Positions 1 through 8,662 of a stretch of 64,000 nucleotides of DNA are shown in pieces. Made by a program: the position numbers and the translations under genes. The DNA lies in assembly GCA_047777415.1 (NCBI GenBank), contig JBKEEO010000001.1, forward strand, positions 434,001-498,000, written 5' to 3'. Origin of the DNA: Caproicibacter sp047777415. Its GTDB lineage: Bacteria > Bacillota > Clostridia > Oscillospirales > Acutalibacteraceae. Under the pieces are notes generated by a model. The model was not told the DNA's origin, did not search any database, and worked only from the letters and a program-made list of their open reading frames with translations. Position 1 is the first letter of the stretch. Each line of letters starts with the position of its first letter.

Positions 1-1295
1 AAGCCGTTTTCTCTGCGATACAATTTCCAAAGTTCCACTGTGCCGATGCCCACCAACGCCGCAAGAAAAGGCGCCATAACCGAAATATAATACGGATGAA
101 AAAATCGTGACACACTGAAATAGCCAACCATGGTCACAACGGAACCGCCCCAAAGCAGGATTGCACTTAAGAGTTTTCTGCGGTGCTCCGCTTCAACTTT
201 TTGCATTGCAAGTATCATTGCCAACACCGAGAACAAGCCAAACGGAAGCAGCCAGCTGTCCTGTCCTCCAATTTCTGTATTGAACATGCGAAGAATTCCT
301 GCGTCACCGTTGGAAATTCCTCCGGATTTTCCCGCTTTTGTTGTTCTGGTTGGTGAATTCCCGATTCCATCGGCTTTTGCGTTATTCCCGCGATTCTGCG
401 CATCCATTCGTAATGCCTGACGTTGGACTTCATTTAAATCGCCATCATCAGCCCTTGCATTCAGTTGAGTTGCGTCGCTGGCCCCCGTACCGGTCCGATT
501 ACGGGATGGCCCTATAATCCGCTGTATACCATTATATCCAAACGCGAGTTCCAGTTCGGAGTTCGTTTCGCTGTTGTCCACATAGGGTCGTTCGTCCGCT
601 GGCGTCATATCCACAATCACTGACCAAGACAGTGATACCACCAAAAGAACGAGCGTTGCTGCCGCAAGCTGCCAAAGTCTTGTTCTCCATCTAAGATTTG
701 CAGCAAAAAAATACGCAGCATAAAGTGCCGGAAGAATCAAAAATGCCTCCAAAGTCTTGGCATTATAGGCAATTCCAAGAAAAACCATGGACAAAATCAA
801 ATACCGAAATTTCCCGCGGTCACAGGCTGCTAGCATGGCCCATGCGGACAGAATCATGAAAAATATCAAAATAGAATCGGTATTATTGGTTTTGCTGACA
901 GCAATGAAAATGGAGGAGAGTGCAAGCACCAACGCAGAAATCAGTCCGGCAGCTGCGCCAAATCGGACCCTTACGGCACGATGGATAACCGCAACTGAAG
1001 CCACAGCTGCAAGACACTGCGGCAAAATAATGCTCCAGCCATAAAAACCTAACACCTTCGCAAATCCCGTCTGAATCCAGAGTGAAACGGGCGGCTTATC
1101 CACCGTAATCCATCCGCCAGGATCCAAAGAAGCAAAAAAGAAATTTTTCCAACTCGTCAACATACTTTTGACGCTTGCCGCGTAAAAAGCATTGCTGTAA
1201 CCAAAAGTCCAGATATTATAAATGGATAAAAAAGCCGCGAGAAGCAAAATCAGCAACAGTGCCGCTGTTTCGCGGTGTTTCCGTATTGTGTTCAT
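1..1295 (-). CDS. GT39/PMT-family glycosyltransferase, C-terminus cut off by the window start
   Basis: Reading the minus strand from an ATG at 1295 gives an open frame of about 430 residues that runs off the window. It starts MNTIRKHRETAA and continues into hydrophobic segments. An early luminal loop carries the motif DPGGWITVDKPPVSLWIQ, which is characteristic of bacterial PMT/ArnT-like GT39 proteins that transfer sugars from a polyprenyl-phosphate donor at the outer membrane face. A Ser/Gly/Asn-rich extracytoplasmic insert (roughly residues 235-310) follows, then more membrane segments. GGAAAGGTG lies just upstream as a ribosome binding site. The acceptor (protein, lipid or polymer) cannot be told from sequence. 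Family assignment is firm; the C-terminal region is not visible. Confidence 0.85.
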   Translation of the reverse strand, partial: MNTIRKHRETAALLLILLLAAFLSIYNIWTFGYSNAFYAASVKSMLTSWKNFFFASLDPGGWITVDKPPVSLWIQTGFAKVLGFYGWSIILPQCLAAVASVAVIHRAVRVRFGAAAGLISALVLALSSIFIAVSKTNNTDSILIFFMILSAWAMLAACDRGKFRYLILSMVFLGIAYNAKTLEAFLILPALYAAYFFAANLRWRTRLWQLAAATLVLLVVSLSWSVIVDMTPADERPYVDNSETNSELELAFGYNGIQRIIGPSRNRTGTGASDATQLNARADDGDLNEVQRQALRMDAQNRGNNAKADGIGNSPTRTTKAGKSGGISNGDAGILRMFNTEIGGQDSWLLPFGLFSVLAMILAMQKVEAEHRRKLLSAILLWGGSVVTMVGYFSVSRFFHPYYISVMAPFLAALVGIGTVELWKLYRRENG

Positions 1296-1543
1296 TTTCC
1301 CGCACCTTTCCAAAAAACCGAAATCGCCTTACACGACCACCGGAAATATAAATCCTCTAAGTCATCCTGTGCAATTTGAGGCAGCAGACTGCTCTCGCCA
1401 TTGTGAAACAGATGTTGAGGTCGACCTGTTATATTTTTGTAGGATACCATTTGTTTATGACAGGAAAATGACAATTTCATGAGGCACTCATGAGAATACT
1501 CAGCAGGTAACTCGCCAATTACCTTTTATATATGGAACCATTG

Positions 1544-1588
1544 AAAAAAAGGCCGTCTTGCCCGCTCAAAAACGCAGGCAAAACGGCC
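1544..1588 (-). terminator. Rho-independent terminator of the Nramp-like gene
   Basis: On the minus strand the arms GGCCGTTTTGCC and GGCAAGACGGCC form a 12-bp stem with one wobble pair, followed by seven T. It lies about 85 bases past the stop of the Nramp-like gene. In the remaining interval 1296-1672 I see no convincing gene; a 62-codon minus-strand frame there has no ribosome binding site or recognisable content. Confidence 0.85.
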
Positions 1589-1672
1589 ATAGATATGTTT
1601 TGTATATGAAAGTATGTAGAGATGTGTAAATTCCAAATGCTCTATCAAAAATGCAACGGTTACATTCACTGT

Positions 1673-2905
1673 TTAAAACAATGCAGAAACAGCATGAAAG
1701 AAGTTTGTAAGGTTGCGAACGCAGATGAGCAACGTTACAAATATAACAATCGAACCCAAAATATTTTGCACAGCGCCGTTTTTATAGCGGCCAAGACTGC
1801 GGTCATTCATACAATACATTAAAAACAGTGCAATGATAGGCAGGATAATTGCGTTTGCCGCCTGTGCAAGCAAAATAATCTGCGTGGGGCTTGATTTTCC
1901 CAATCCGGAAAAAATAGTTCCAATGGCAAGCACAATGGCCCACAGGCCTTTGAACTTTAGGTCTTTCATGTCTTTGCCTAAACCCAAAACACCGGAAGTG
2001 GCAAATGCGGCTGCCAGCGGCGCAGTAATTGAGGAAGTGAAACCGGAGGCAAAGAGTCCGATACCTAGAAAGATTCCAGACCATTGCCCGAGAATTGGAT
2101 TGAAAGCTTTTGCCATGTCCGCACCATTTGCCACTTGGTTGCCGGTTCCATACAAATTGGCCGCTGCGGCAATAACAATCGCCATGGAAATGATGCCACC
2201 CAGCCCAATGGATAAAATGGTATCGATCCGTGCGTTCTTTAAGTCCTCAACGTTTTTCCACCGTTCAGAGGCAGAGGAGGCATGCAGAAAAAGGTTGTAC
2301 GGCACCACAGTCGTGCCAATCAGCCCGATAACAGTCATCCATCCGGTTTTGCCTGAACTTGGCACAAACAGACCTTTTAGGACTGCACCCCAGTCCGGTG
2401 ATGAGGCCGCCGCCGTAACGATGAACACAAAGCTCATGATTAAAACAAGAGCGATTAATGCCTTCTCCACATAGTAGTAGCTGCCGGTCCAAAGCAACAG
2501 GAAAGCCAGTGCCGCCAAAATCGAAGCCCATGTGTTTACAGAGATGGAAGGCTCAACCGTGTTAATCCCCAGCGCGCCGCCGACCAGATTGCCGGTTTCG
2601 TAAGCAATGTTTCCCACAAACACGGCAAGCAGCACAATGATTACCGTAATGGTTTTTAGTACGGGCGAAGATACTTTTTCACGAATATTTTCACCCAAAC
2701 CCTTTTGGGTAATGATTCCCAGCCTAGCAGACATTTCTTGCAAAATGATGGTTGCCACGGTGGAAAACAACAACGCCCAAAGCAGTGTATAACCGTATCC
2801 GGTCCCTGCCTTCATACATGTTGTTACCGTACCGGGACCGATAAACGCTGCCGCCACCAGCGCCCCCGGACCGATATTTCTAATTCGATTCTTAATTTTT
2901 TCCAT
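1673..2905 (-). CDS. Nramp/SLC11-family transporter with an atypical metal site
   Basis: This 410-residue polytopic protein has the Nramp (SLC11) layout with about eleven membrane segments. In canonical members TM1 carries DPGN and TM6 carries an A-x-x-M-P-H motif, whose Asp, Asn and Met side chains bind Mn2+ or Fe2+. Here TM1 reads GPGT (residues 23-26) and TM6 reads TTVVPYN (198-204), so Asp, Asn, Met and the following His are all replaced. It may be an Nramp-related protein with another substrate, for instance Mg2+ as in the NRMT branch, or an uncoupled carrier. The start is supported by GGGAGG upstream. It is a single gene with its own terminator, downstream of and co-oriented with glnN. 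Confidence 0.8.
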   Translation of the reverse strand: MEKIKNRIRNIGPGALVAAAFIGPGTVTTCMKAGTGYGYTLLWALLFSTVATIILQEMSARLGIITQKGLGENIREKVSSPVLKTITVIIVLLAVFVGNIAYETGNLVGGALGINTVEPSISVNTWASILAALAFLLLWTGSYYYVEKALIALVLIMSFVFIVTAAASSPDWGAVLKGLFVPSSGKTGWMTVIGLIGTTVVPYNLFLHASSASERWKNVEDLKNARIDTILSIGLGGIISMAIVIAAAANLYGTGNQVANGADMAKAFNPILGQWSGIFLGIGLFASGFTSSITAPLAAAFATSGVLGLGKDMKDLKFKGLWAIVLAIGTIFSGLGKSSPTQIILLAQAANAIILPIIALFLMYCMNDRSLGRYKNGAVQNILGSIVIFVTLLICVRNLTNFFHAVSALF

Positions 2906-3015
2906 ACATTCTTTCCTCCCTACTAAAAGCAGCGGCAGCCCGCTGAAAACTAAAAATTACCCCTTTGCCGCAAAAACAGTGCATATTTTGATTTTACCGT
3001 ATATATCAGCAAAAG

Positions 3016-3062
3016 CAAAGGCGCGTATTTCCCCTCCGCGGGGAAAAACATGCCTTTGCAAT
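3016..3062 (-). terminator. Terminator-like hairpin after glnN
   Basis: Arms GCAAAGGC and GCCTTTGC enclose a second stem TTCCCC/GGGGAA; on the minus strand TTTTGCTG follows. It sits 43 bases past the glnN stop and before the Nramp-like gene. The T tract is short, so it could also act as a 5' leader structure of the Nramp-like gene. Confidence 0.5.
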
Positions 3063-3104
3063 TAAGCTGGTACTAATAAGATTTTACAATACAATAAATT
3101 GAAC

Positions 3105-5198
3105 TTACACCACGCTGAACAGCAGTTCACCATAGGTTGGATAGGGCAGATATTCTGAGCCAATGAGCGGTTCTAACTGATCCGCAACTGCGCGCGTTTC
3201 AGACATTTGTTCAAAGACCGTATCACGGAAATACCTTGCCTCCTCCAGAGTATCTTTAAACTCCTGCTCTGTGTTGACCGCAGCATCCAATTTTTCACAC
3301 TTTTGATACAGATCATCGGTCAGAGCGGAAAGCTTTTTAAGCAGGGATTCCTCATAACTGCAGCTCAAATCCGGAGAAAGTTGTTTCTTGAAGTTCGCAG
3401 TTTCACTCAAATCCTTCATATAAGAGGCAGCTGCAGGCAGCAAATCCTTGCGAATCATATCAACCATGGCTAGTGCTTCAATCGCAATCTGCTTGTAATA
3501 ATTTTCTAACTGAATCTCATAACGGGAGTAAACTTCCGTTTTGGTCAGAACGCCGTGTTTTTCAAACATGGCAATGTTTTCCGGTTTGATATAATACGGC
3601 AAAGCGTCCACCGTGGAGTGCAGGTTCAGCAGACCGCGTTTCTCGGCTTCTTCCACCCATTCCGGTGCATAGTTGTTGCCATTGAAAATAATTCTCTTAT
3701 GCTTCTTGATCGTATCCTTTATCAGCTCATTTAAAGCCTCTTTAAAGTCATCGGCTTTTTCCAGCTGATCCGCAAATTCACACAGAGTATCGGCAATAAT
3801 GGTGTTCAAAATCATATTGGGGCATGCGATGGAATCGGAAGAACCAACCATGCGGAATTCAAATTTGTTGCCTGTAAAGGCAAACGGGGAAGTACGGTTA
3901 CGGTCCGTGGTGTCCCTCGGAATTTTCGGCAGAACGTCCGTGCCGATTTCCATAAAGACACGGTCCTTTTTCCCGCACGACTTGCCATTTTCAATCGCAT
4001 CAAGAATTTCAGCCAAATCCTCGCCGACAAACATGGAAACAATGGCCGGAGGTGCTTCATTTGCGCCCAAGCGATGGTCATTACCTGCGCTTGCAACGGA
4101 GATTCTGAGAAGGTCCTGGTGCTCGTCGACTGCCTTAATCACAGCGGCGAGGAACAGCAAAAATTGTGCGTTCTGATTCGGAGAATCGCCGGGCTCCAAA
4201 AGATTTTCGCCCTTGTCTGTGGACATACTCCAGTTGTTGTGCTTGCCGTTTCCGTTGATGCCCGCAAATGGTTTTTCATGCAGCAGACAGGTCAGCCCGT
4301 GACGCACAGCAACCTTTTTCATGATCTCCATGACTACTTGGTTGTGGTCAGTGGCAATATTGCTGGAAGTGAAAATCGGCGCCAGTTCGTGCTGGGATGG
4401 TGCAACCTCATTGTGTTCTGTTTTGGCAAATATGCCAAGCTTCCACAGCTCTTGGTTCAGGTCCTGCATAAAGGCCGCTACGCGCGGTTTGATTGCACCA
4501 AAATAATGGTCGTTCAGTTCCTGCCCTTTCGGGGGTTTTGCGCCCAGAAGAGTGCGGCCGGTATAAACCAAATCTTTTCTTTTTTCGTACAGTTCTTTGT
4601 CTATCAGGAAATATTCCTGCTCCGGACCCACTGTGGTGGTTACCCGTTCCGCCTCTGTGTTTCCGAACAAACGCAGAATACGCAGTGCCTGCTTATTGAT
4701 GGCATCCATCGAACGCAGCAACGGGGTCTTTTTGTCCAAAGCTTCCCCGCCATAAGAATAGAAAGCAGTAGGTATGCATAAGGTATTTTCTTTTACAAAA
4801 GCATCACTTGTGGGGTCCCAAGCAGTGTATCCCCTTGCCTCAAAGGTGGCTCTCAGGCCGCCGGACGGGAAACTGGAAGCATCCGGTTCTCCCTTGATGA
4901 GCTCTTTACCGGAAAATTCCATTATTACTTTTGCTCCGTCCGTAGGAGAGATAAAGCTGTCGTGCTTTTCCGCCGTAACGCCGGTCATCGGCTGGAACCA
5001 GTGCGTAAAATGCGTCGCACCCTTTTCCAAAGCCCATTCCTTCATGGTGTTTGCCACAATATCCGCCACTTTGGAATCCAGAGGTTTCCCTTTTTCCCTG
5101 GTCTCCTTTAGGGCCTTATATACCGACTTGGGAAGCCTGGCCTTCATAACGGAGTCATTAAATACCATGCAACCGAACAATTCCGGAATATTGCTCAT
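3105..5198 (-). CDS. glnN: Glutamine synthetase type III
   Basis: The enzyme makes glutamine from glutamate, ammonia and ATP in the cytoplasm. The 697-residue length fits type III (GlnN) enzymes of about 700 residues rather than type I (about 450). The start MSNIPELFG at 5198 is chosen because GGGAGTGG lies 10 bases upstream and this N-terminus is typical of the family; a longer frame to 5375 would begin in the promoter. Visible family segments include KAKVIMEFSG-like strand sequence, the block GPEQEYFLID and the NGNGKHNNWSMST motif. It is divergent from the glutamate synthase operon, so the two halves of the GS-GOGAT nitrogen assimilation cycle share one intergenic control region. A promoter and a terminator-like hairpin precede it. 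Confidence 0.95.
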   Translation of the reverse strand: MSNIPELFGCMVFNDSVMKARLPKSVYKALKETREKGKPLDSKVADIVANTMKEWALEKGATHFTHWFQPMTGVTAEKHDSFISPTDGAKVIMEFSGKELIKGEPDASSFPSGGLRATFEARGYTAWDPTSDAFVKENTLCIPTAFYSYGGEALDKKTPLLRSMDAINKQALRILRLFGNTEAERVTTTVGPEQEYFLIDKELYEKRKDLVYTGRTLLGAKPPKGQELNDHYFGAIKPRVAAFMQDLNQELWKLGIFAKTEHNEVAPSQHELAPIFTSSNIATDHNQVVMEIMKKVAVRHGLTCLLHEKPFAGINGNGKHNNWSMSTDKGENLLEPGDSPNQNAQFLLFLAAVIKAVDEHQDLLRISVASAGNDHRLGANEAPPAIVSMFVGEDLAEILDAIENGKSCGKKDRVFMEIGTDVLPKIPRDTTDRNRTSPFAFTGNKFEFRMVGSSDSIACPNMILNTIIADTLCEFADQLEKADDFKEALNELIKDTIKKHKRIIFNGNNYAPEWVEEAEKRGLLNLHSTVDALPYYIKPENIAMFEKHGVLTKTEVYSRYEIQLENYYKQIAIEALAMVDMIRKDLLPAAASYMKDLSETANFKKQLSPDLSCSYEESLLKKLSALTDDLYQKCEKLDAAVNTEQEFKDTLEEARYFRDTVFEQMSETRAVADQLEPLIGSEYLPYPTYGELLFSVV

Positions 5199-5233
5199 CT
5201 GAAATCCACTCCCTATATAAATTGCGTTAAATG

Positions 5234-5282
5234 AAAAAAGATGCTGCTGAGCCCTTTGAAAGTAAAGCCTCAACAACATCTT
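5234..5282 (-). terminator. Terminator-like hairpin in the glnN leader (possible attenuator)
   Basis: On the minus strand AAGATGTTGTTGAG (5282-5269) pairs with CTCAGCAGCATCTT (5251-5238) as a 14-bp stem with two G-T wobbles, followed directly by TTTTTT. It lies between the glnN promoter and its start codon, beginning only about 10 bases from the expected transcript start. This position suggests regulated read-through. I see no alternative antiterminator stem long enough upstream, so the trigger is unknown. Confidence 0.7.
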
Positions 5283-5297
5283 TGTTGTATGTATATT

Positions 5298-5326
5298 ATT
5301 ATATGCTTTCGAAAATGAAATGTCAA
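5298..5326 (-). promoter_or_regulatory. SigA-type promoter of glnN
   Basis: TTGACA at 5326-5321 and TATAAT at 5303-5298 on the minus strand are separated by 17 bases, a perfect consensus housekeeping promoter. The predicted transcript starts near 5291, giving a leader of roughly 90 bases. Confidence 0.9.
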
Positions 5327-5446
5327 TAATGAAATGATTAAAGTTGCAAAAATTAAAAGAAATAAGTCCACACATGGAATTTCCGCGCTTAGAATGAATT
5401 TTCAGTTTATAAATCTTTCATTTTAAGGAAAGCTTAGAAAAAATTA

Positions 5447-5475
5447 TTGACTTTGCCAGATAAACAATATATGAT
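5447..5475 (+). promoter_or_regulatory. SigA-type promoter of the glutamate synthase operon
   Basis: TTGACT at 5447-5452 and TATGAT at 5470-5475 are separated by 17 bases on the plus strand. The leader to the first start codon at 5618 is about 135 bases and AT-rich; near its end GCAAG/CTTGC and AAGCC/GGCTT could pair around the ribosome binding site. Confidence 0.8.
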
Positions 5476-5617
5476 GAAAAAACATTCAAAAAATAAGTAT
5501 TTTCGAAATTTAGCTAAGATAATTAATAAAATCTTCCGTTTTAGATGTTTATTTAAGTTGTGCAAACATTTCTGAAACGCAAGCCATTTCTTTTCTTGCA
5601 GGGGGGCTTAATAAAAA

Positions 5618-6712
5618 ATGCAAAAAGAGGGAGAAATCAGAATTCCATCCGGGTGTGCCATCACGGGTGTAATTTCAAAAAGCGGAGAAAGGTTCAGCGG
5701 TGAAACGGCTATCCGTTCCATTGAACCCATGCACGACCGTTCAAACGGCCTTGGAGGCGGATTCGCGGCATATGGAATTTATCCGCAAAATCGCGATCTT
5801 TATGCATTCCACGTCTTTTATGACAGTGTCCGCGCAAAAGAAGAATGTGAGTCCATCTTGCAATCGAGTTTTGACGTGTCAATTGCGGAAAAAATCCCCA
5901 CTAGGAAAATGCCGCAGATTACGGACGAACCGGCCATTTGGCGCTACTTTGGTCTGCCGTATGAAAAACTTTTGCAAAGCACCGGTCTCGATGAACGGGA
6001 ATTTGTCGCCCGCTTTGTCATGAAAATCAATACGCAAATCCGCGGAGCATATGTGTTCAGCAGCGGAAAAAACATGGGCGTATTCAAAGCAGTGGGATTT
6101 CCTGAAGATGTTGGTCGGTATTATCGGCTGGAAGAATACGAGGGATACTGCTGGACGGCGCACGGACGCTACCCGACAAATACGCCCGGATGGTGGGGCG
6201 GTGCACATCCGTTTAATTTGTTGGACTACACAGTTGTACATAACGGAGAAATTTCTTCCTATGATGCCAACCGCCGGTTTATTGAAATGTTTGGCTATCG
6301 CTGCACGCTGCTGACCGATACAGAAGTTATCACCTACATCATAGATTATCTGAACCGCAGACAGGGTATGAGCCTTGAGGAAACTGCCAACGTCATCGCT
6401 GCTCCGTTCTGGAGTGAAATTGACGCGATGGATGAAGCAGAGCGCAAAAGATTTACGTATCTGCGAAATGTGTATTCGAGCATGCTCATCACAGGGCCGT
6501 TTTCCATCTTGCTAGGGTTTACCGGCGGCATGATGGCCTTAAATGACCGGCTGAAACTGCGCAGCATGGTGGTTGGAGAAAAAGGGGACCGTGTATACGT
6601 CGCAAGCGAAGAATGTGCAATTCGCACGGTGGAGCCGGAACTGGATAGGCTGTGGTCTCCGCGCGGCGGGGAACCTGTGATTATCAAAGTCAACCAGGGG
6701 GTGCAGGTATAA
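5618..6712 (+). CDS. Glutamate synthase, glutaminase (class II amidotransferase) subunit
   Basis: This 364-residue protein is the separate glutaminase piece of a split glutamate synthase (archaeal-type GltB1). It should release ammonia from glutamine and pass it to the synthase piece. Cys13 in SGCAITG follows a 12-residue leader and is the likely N-terminal nucleophile after processing; HNGEISSYDANRRF and TDTEVITYIID are typical class II glutaminase blocks. In one-piece bacterial GltB this domain is the N-terminus of an approximately 1500-residue chain. GGGGGG precedes the ATG. The stop codon abuts the ATG of the next gene, so translation is probably coupled. Confidence 0.9.
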   Translation: MQKEGEIRIPSGCAITGVISKSGERFSGETAIRSIEPMHDRSNGLGGGFAAYGIYPQNRDLYAFHVFYDSVRAKEECESILQSSFDVSIAEKIPTRKMPQITDEPAIWRYFGLPYEKLLQSTGLDEREFVARFVMKINTQIRGAYVFSSGKNMGVFKAVGFPEDVGRYYRLEEYEGYCWTAHGRYPTNTPGWWGGAHPFNLLDYTVVHNGEISSYDANRRFIEMFGYRCTLLTDTEVITYIIDYLNRRQGMSLEETANVIAAPFWSEIDAMDEAERKRFTYLRNVYSSMLITGPFSILLGFTGGMMALNDRLKLRSMVVGEKGDRVYVASEECAIRTVEPELDRLWSPRGGEPVIIKVNQGVQV

Positions 6713-8221
6713 ATGGCAATTAATTATAATATTCCCGAATATGATGTGCTCCGAGATCCGCAGCGCTGCATCGCCTGCCGTGTATGTGAGCGCCAGTGTG
6801 CAAACGAAGTTCACTCCTTTGATCCGGATACCGGTACGATGAAAAGTGATGAAAGCAAATGTGTCAACTGCCATCGCTGTGTCGCACTGTGCCCGACACA
6901 TGCGCTGAAAATTGTGAAAAATCCGGACACATTCCGCTTAAATGCCTATTGGGGACAAAACGATATCAGCGAAATTTATAAGCAGGCAGATACCGGCGGC
7001 ATCCTGCTATCCTCCATGGGAAACCCCAGACCATACCCCATTTACTGGGATAAAATCCTGATTAATGCTTCCCAGGTCACCAATCCGTCCATTGACCCGC
7101 TGCGTGAACCGATGGAAACCCGCACATTCCTTGGCAAAAAGCCGGATTGTGTTGAACGCAATCCGGATGGGAGCATCAAAACAGACAGCCTGCCGCCCCA
7201 GCTCGAATTGGAAGTTCCGGTTCTCTTTTCCGCCATGAGCTACGGCTCTATTAGCTACAACGCGCATTTAAGTCTTGCAAGAGCCGCAAAGGAACTAGGT
7301 ACCTATTACAACACCGGAGAAGGCGGACTGCATGAAGATTTTTATCAGTACGGCCCAAACACCATTGTGCAGGTTGCTTCCGGGCGGTTCGGCGTACATC
7401 ACGAATATCTGGAAGCCGGCGCGGCAATTGAAATCAAAATCGGCCAGGGCGCAAAGCCCGGCATCGGCGGCCATCTGACAGGGGCAAAAATCACGGACGC
7501 GGTCTCCCGCACCCGCATGATTCCGAAGGGAACGGACGCCATATCCCCCGCCCCGCACCATGATATTTATTCGATTGAGGACCTGCGGCAGCTGGTCTAT
7601 TCCCTCAAGGAAGCCACGCAGTACAAAAAGCCGGTGATTGTAAAAATTGCGGCAGTGCACAATGTGGCAGCCATTGCAAGCGGAATCGCACGCAGTGGGG
7701 CGGACATCATCGCCATTGACGGATTCCGCGGCGGCACCGGTGCCGCACCGACCCGTATTCGCGACAACGTAGGAATTCCGATAGAACTTGCGCTTGCGGC
7801 GGTGGATGAACGTCTGCGGCAGGAAGAAATCCGCAATAACGTATCGCTGATTGTTGCCGGCGGCATTCGAAATTCCGCCGACGTGGTCAAGGCTGTTGCT
7901 CTCGGCGCGGATGCGGTCTATATCGCTACTCCGGCACTGATGGCGCTTGGATGTCATCTGTGCCGCACGTGCCAGACAGGCAAGTGTAACTGGGGTATTG
8001 CGACGCAGCGCCCGGATCTGGTCAAACGCTTAAATCCGGATATCGGGTATAAACGGCTTGTAAACCTCATTTCCGCTTGGCAGCACGAAATCAAGGAAAT
8101 GATGGGCGGCATGGGCATTAACTCGATTGAAGCTCTGCGCGGTAACCGTCTGATGCTGCGCGGCGTAGGACTGAACGAAAAAGAGCTTGAAATCCTTGGA
8201 ATTAAGCATGCGGGGGAATGA
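6713..8221 (+). CDS. Glutamate synthase, FMN-binding synthase subunit with N-terminal ferredoxin domain
   Basis: This 502-residue subunit should carry out 2-oxoglutarate amination. The N-terminus (about residues 15-70) has two 4Fe-4S motifs, CIACRVCERQC and CVNCHRCVALCP. The rest is the FMN-binding TIM barrel with the GEGGLHEDFYQYGPN region, the KIGQGAKPGIGGHL motif and the FRGGTGAAPT phosphate-binding block. Near the C-terminus CHLCRTCQTGKC supplies the cysteines for the 3Fe-4S cluster of the synthase. This layout matches archaeal-type GltB2 rather than bacterial GltB. It starts directly at the stop of the glutaminase gene, and electrons probably come through the ferredoxin and reductase encoded next. 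Confidence 0.93.
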   Translation: MAINYNIPEYDVLRDPQRCIACRVCERQCANEVHSFDPDTGTMKSDESKCVNCHRCVALCPTHALKIVKNPDTFRLNAYWGQNDISEIYKQADTGGILLSSMGNPRPYPIYWDKILINASQVTNPSIDPLREPMETRTFLGKKPDCVERNPDGSIKTDSLPPQLELEVPVLFSAMSYGSISYNAHLSLARAAKELGTYYNTGEGGLHEDFYQYGPNTIVQVASGRFGVHHEYLEAGAAIEIKIGQGAKPGIGGHLTGAKITDAVSRTRMIPKGTDAISPAPHHDIYSIEDLRQLVYSLKEATQYKKPVIVKIAAVHNVAAIASGIARSGADIIAIDGFRGGTGAAPTRIRDNVGIPIELALAAVDERLRQEEIRNNVSLIVAGGIRNSADVVKAVALGADAVYIATPALMALGCHLCRTCQTGKCNWGIATQRPDLVKRLNPDIGYKRLVNLISAWQHEIKEMMGGMGINSIEALRGNRLMLRGVGLNEKELEILGIKHAGE

Positions 8222-8224
8222 GCG

Positions 8225-8656
8225 ATGAAACGGGTTTATGTAAATGAAGAATGGTGTTTAGGGTGCCATTTGTGCGAATATAACTGCGCTTTCGCCGCCA
8301 CCGGGGAAACCGATATGGCAAAGGCGCTCAAAGGGGTGACAATCCACCCGAAAATCCAGGTGGAGGGCGACAATAAAATCAGCTTTGCCGTATCGTGCCG
8401 CCACTGTGATGACCCTATTTGCATGAAAAGCTGCATTGCGGGGGCCATATCCAAATCAAACGGCGTGGTTCATGTGGATAAAGAAAAATGTGTGGGATGC
8501 TATACCTGCGTGTTGGTCTGTCCCTATGGCGCTGTAATGCCCGCTCCCGACGGTCACGCCATTCAGAAGTGTGAGCTTTGCACCGACAACGCATGCGGCG
8601 AACCCGCCTGTGTGAAAGGATGCCCAAACAATGCCATCGTGTTTGAAGAGAGGTGA
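8225..8656 (+). CDS. Polyferredoxin (four 4Fe-4S motifs), glutamate synthase electron carrier
   Basis: This 143-residue protein is cysteine-rich, with clusters CLGCHLCEYNC, CRHCDDPICMKSC, CVGCYTCVLVCP and CELCTDNACGEPACVKGCP. The pattern is that of HycB/CooF-like iron-sulfur subunits that hold up to four 4Fe-4S clusters. Its place between the synthase subunit and the pyridine-nucleotide oxidoreductase, three bases after the previous stop, says that it relays electrons within the split glutamate synthase. The neighbouring genes make another role unlikely, though such subunits also occur in hydrogenases and formate dehydrogenases. Confidence 0.88.
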   Translation: MKRVYVNEEWCLGCHLCEYNCAFAATGETDMAKALKGVTIHPKIQVEGDNKISFAVSCRHCDDPICMKSCIAGAISKSNGVVHVDKEKCVGCYTCVLVCPYGAVMPAPDGHAIQKCELCTDNACGEPACVKGCPNNAIVFEER

Positions 8657-8662
8657 ACTGAT

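Noticed and set aside
1833..2474. Long open frame opposite the Nramp-like gene, and many similar frames opposite glnN, wecB, xylB and others
   Set aside because: They are antisense shadows of strong genes, without ribosome binding sites or family motifs.
2906..3104. Mn2+ or Mg2+ riboswitch before the Nramp-like gene
   Set aside because: Hairpins exist but none shows the conserved core of yybP-ykoY or M-box RNAs; the larger one is better read as the glnN terminator.
5234..5282. ANTAR-type antitermination motif in the glnN leader
   Set aside because: The loop ACTTTC does not fit the required A-x-x-G pattern and there is no partner hairpin upstream.
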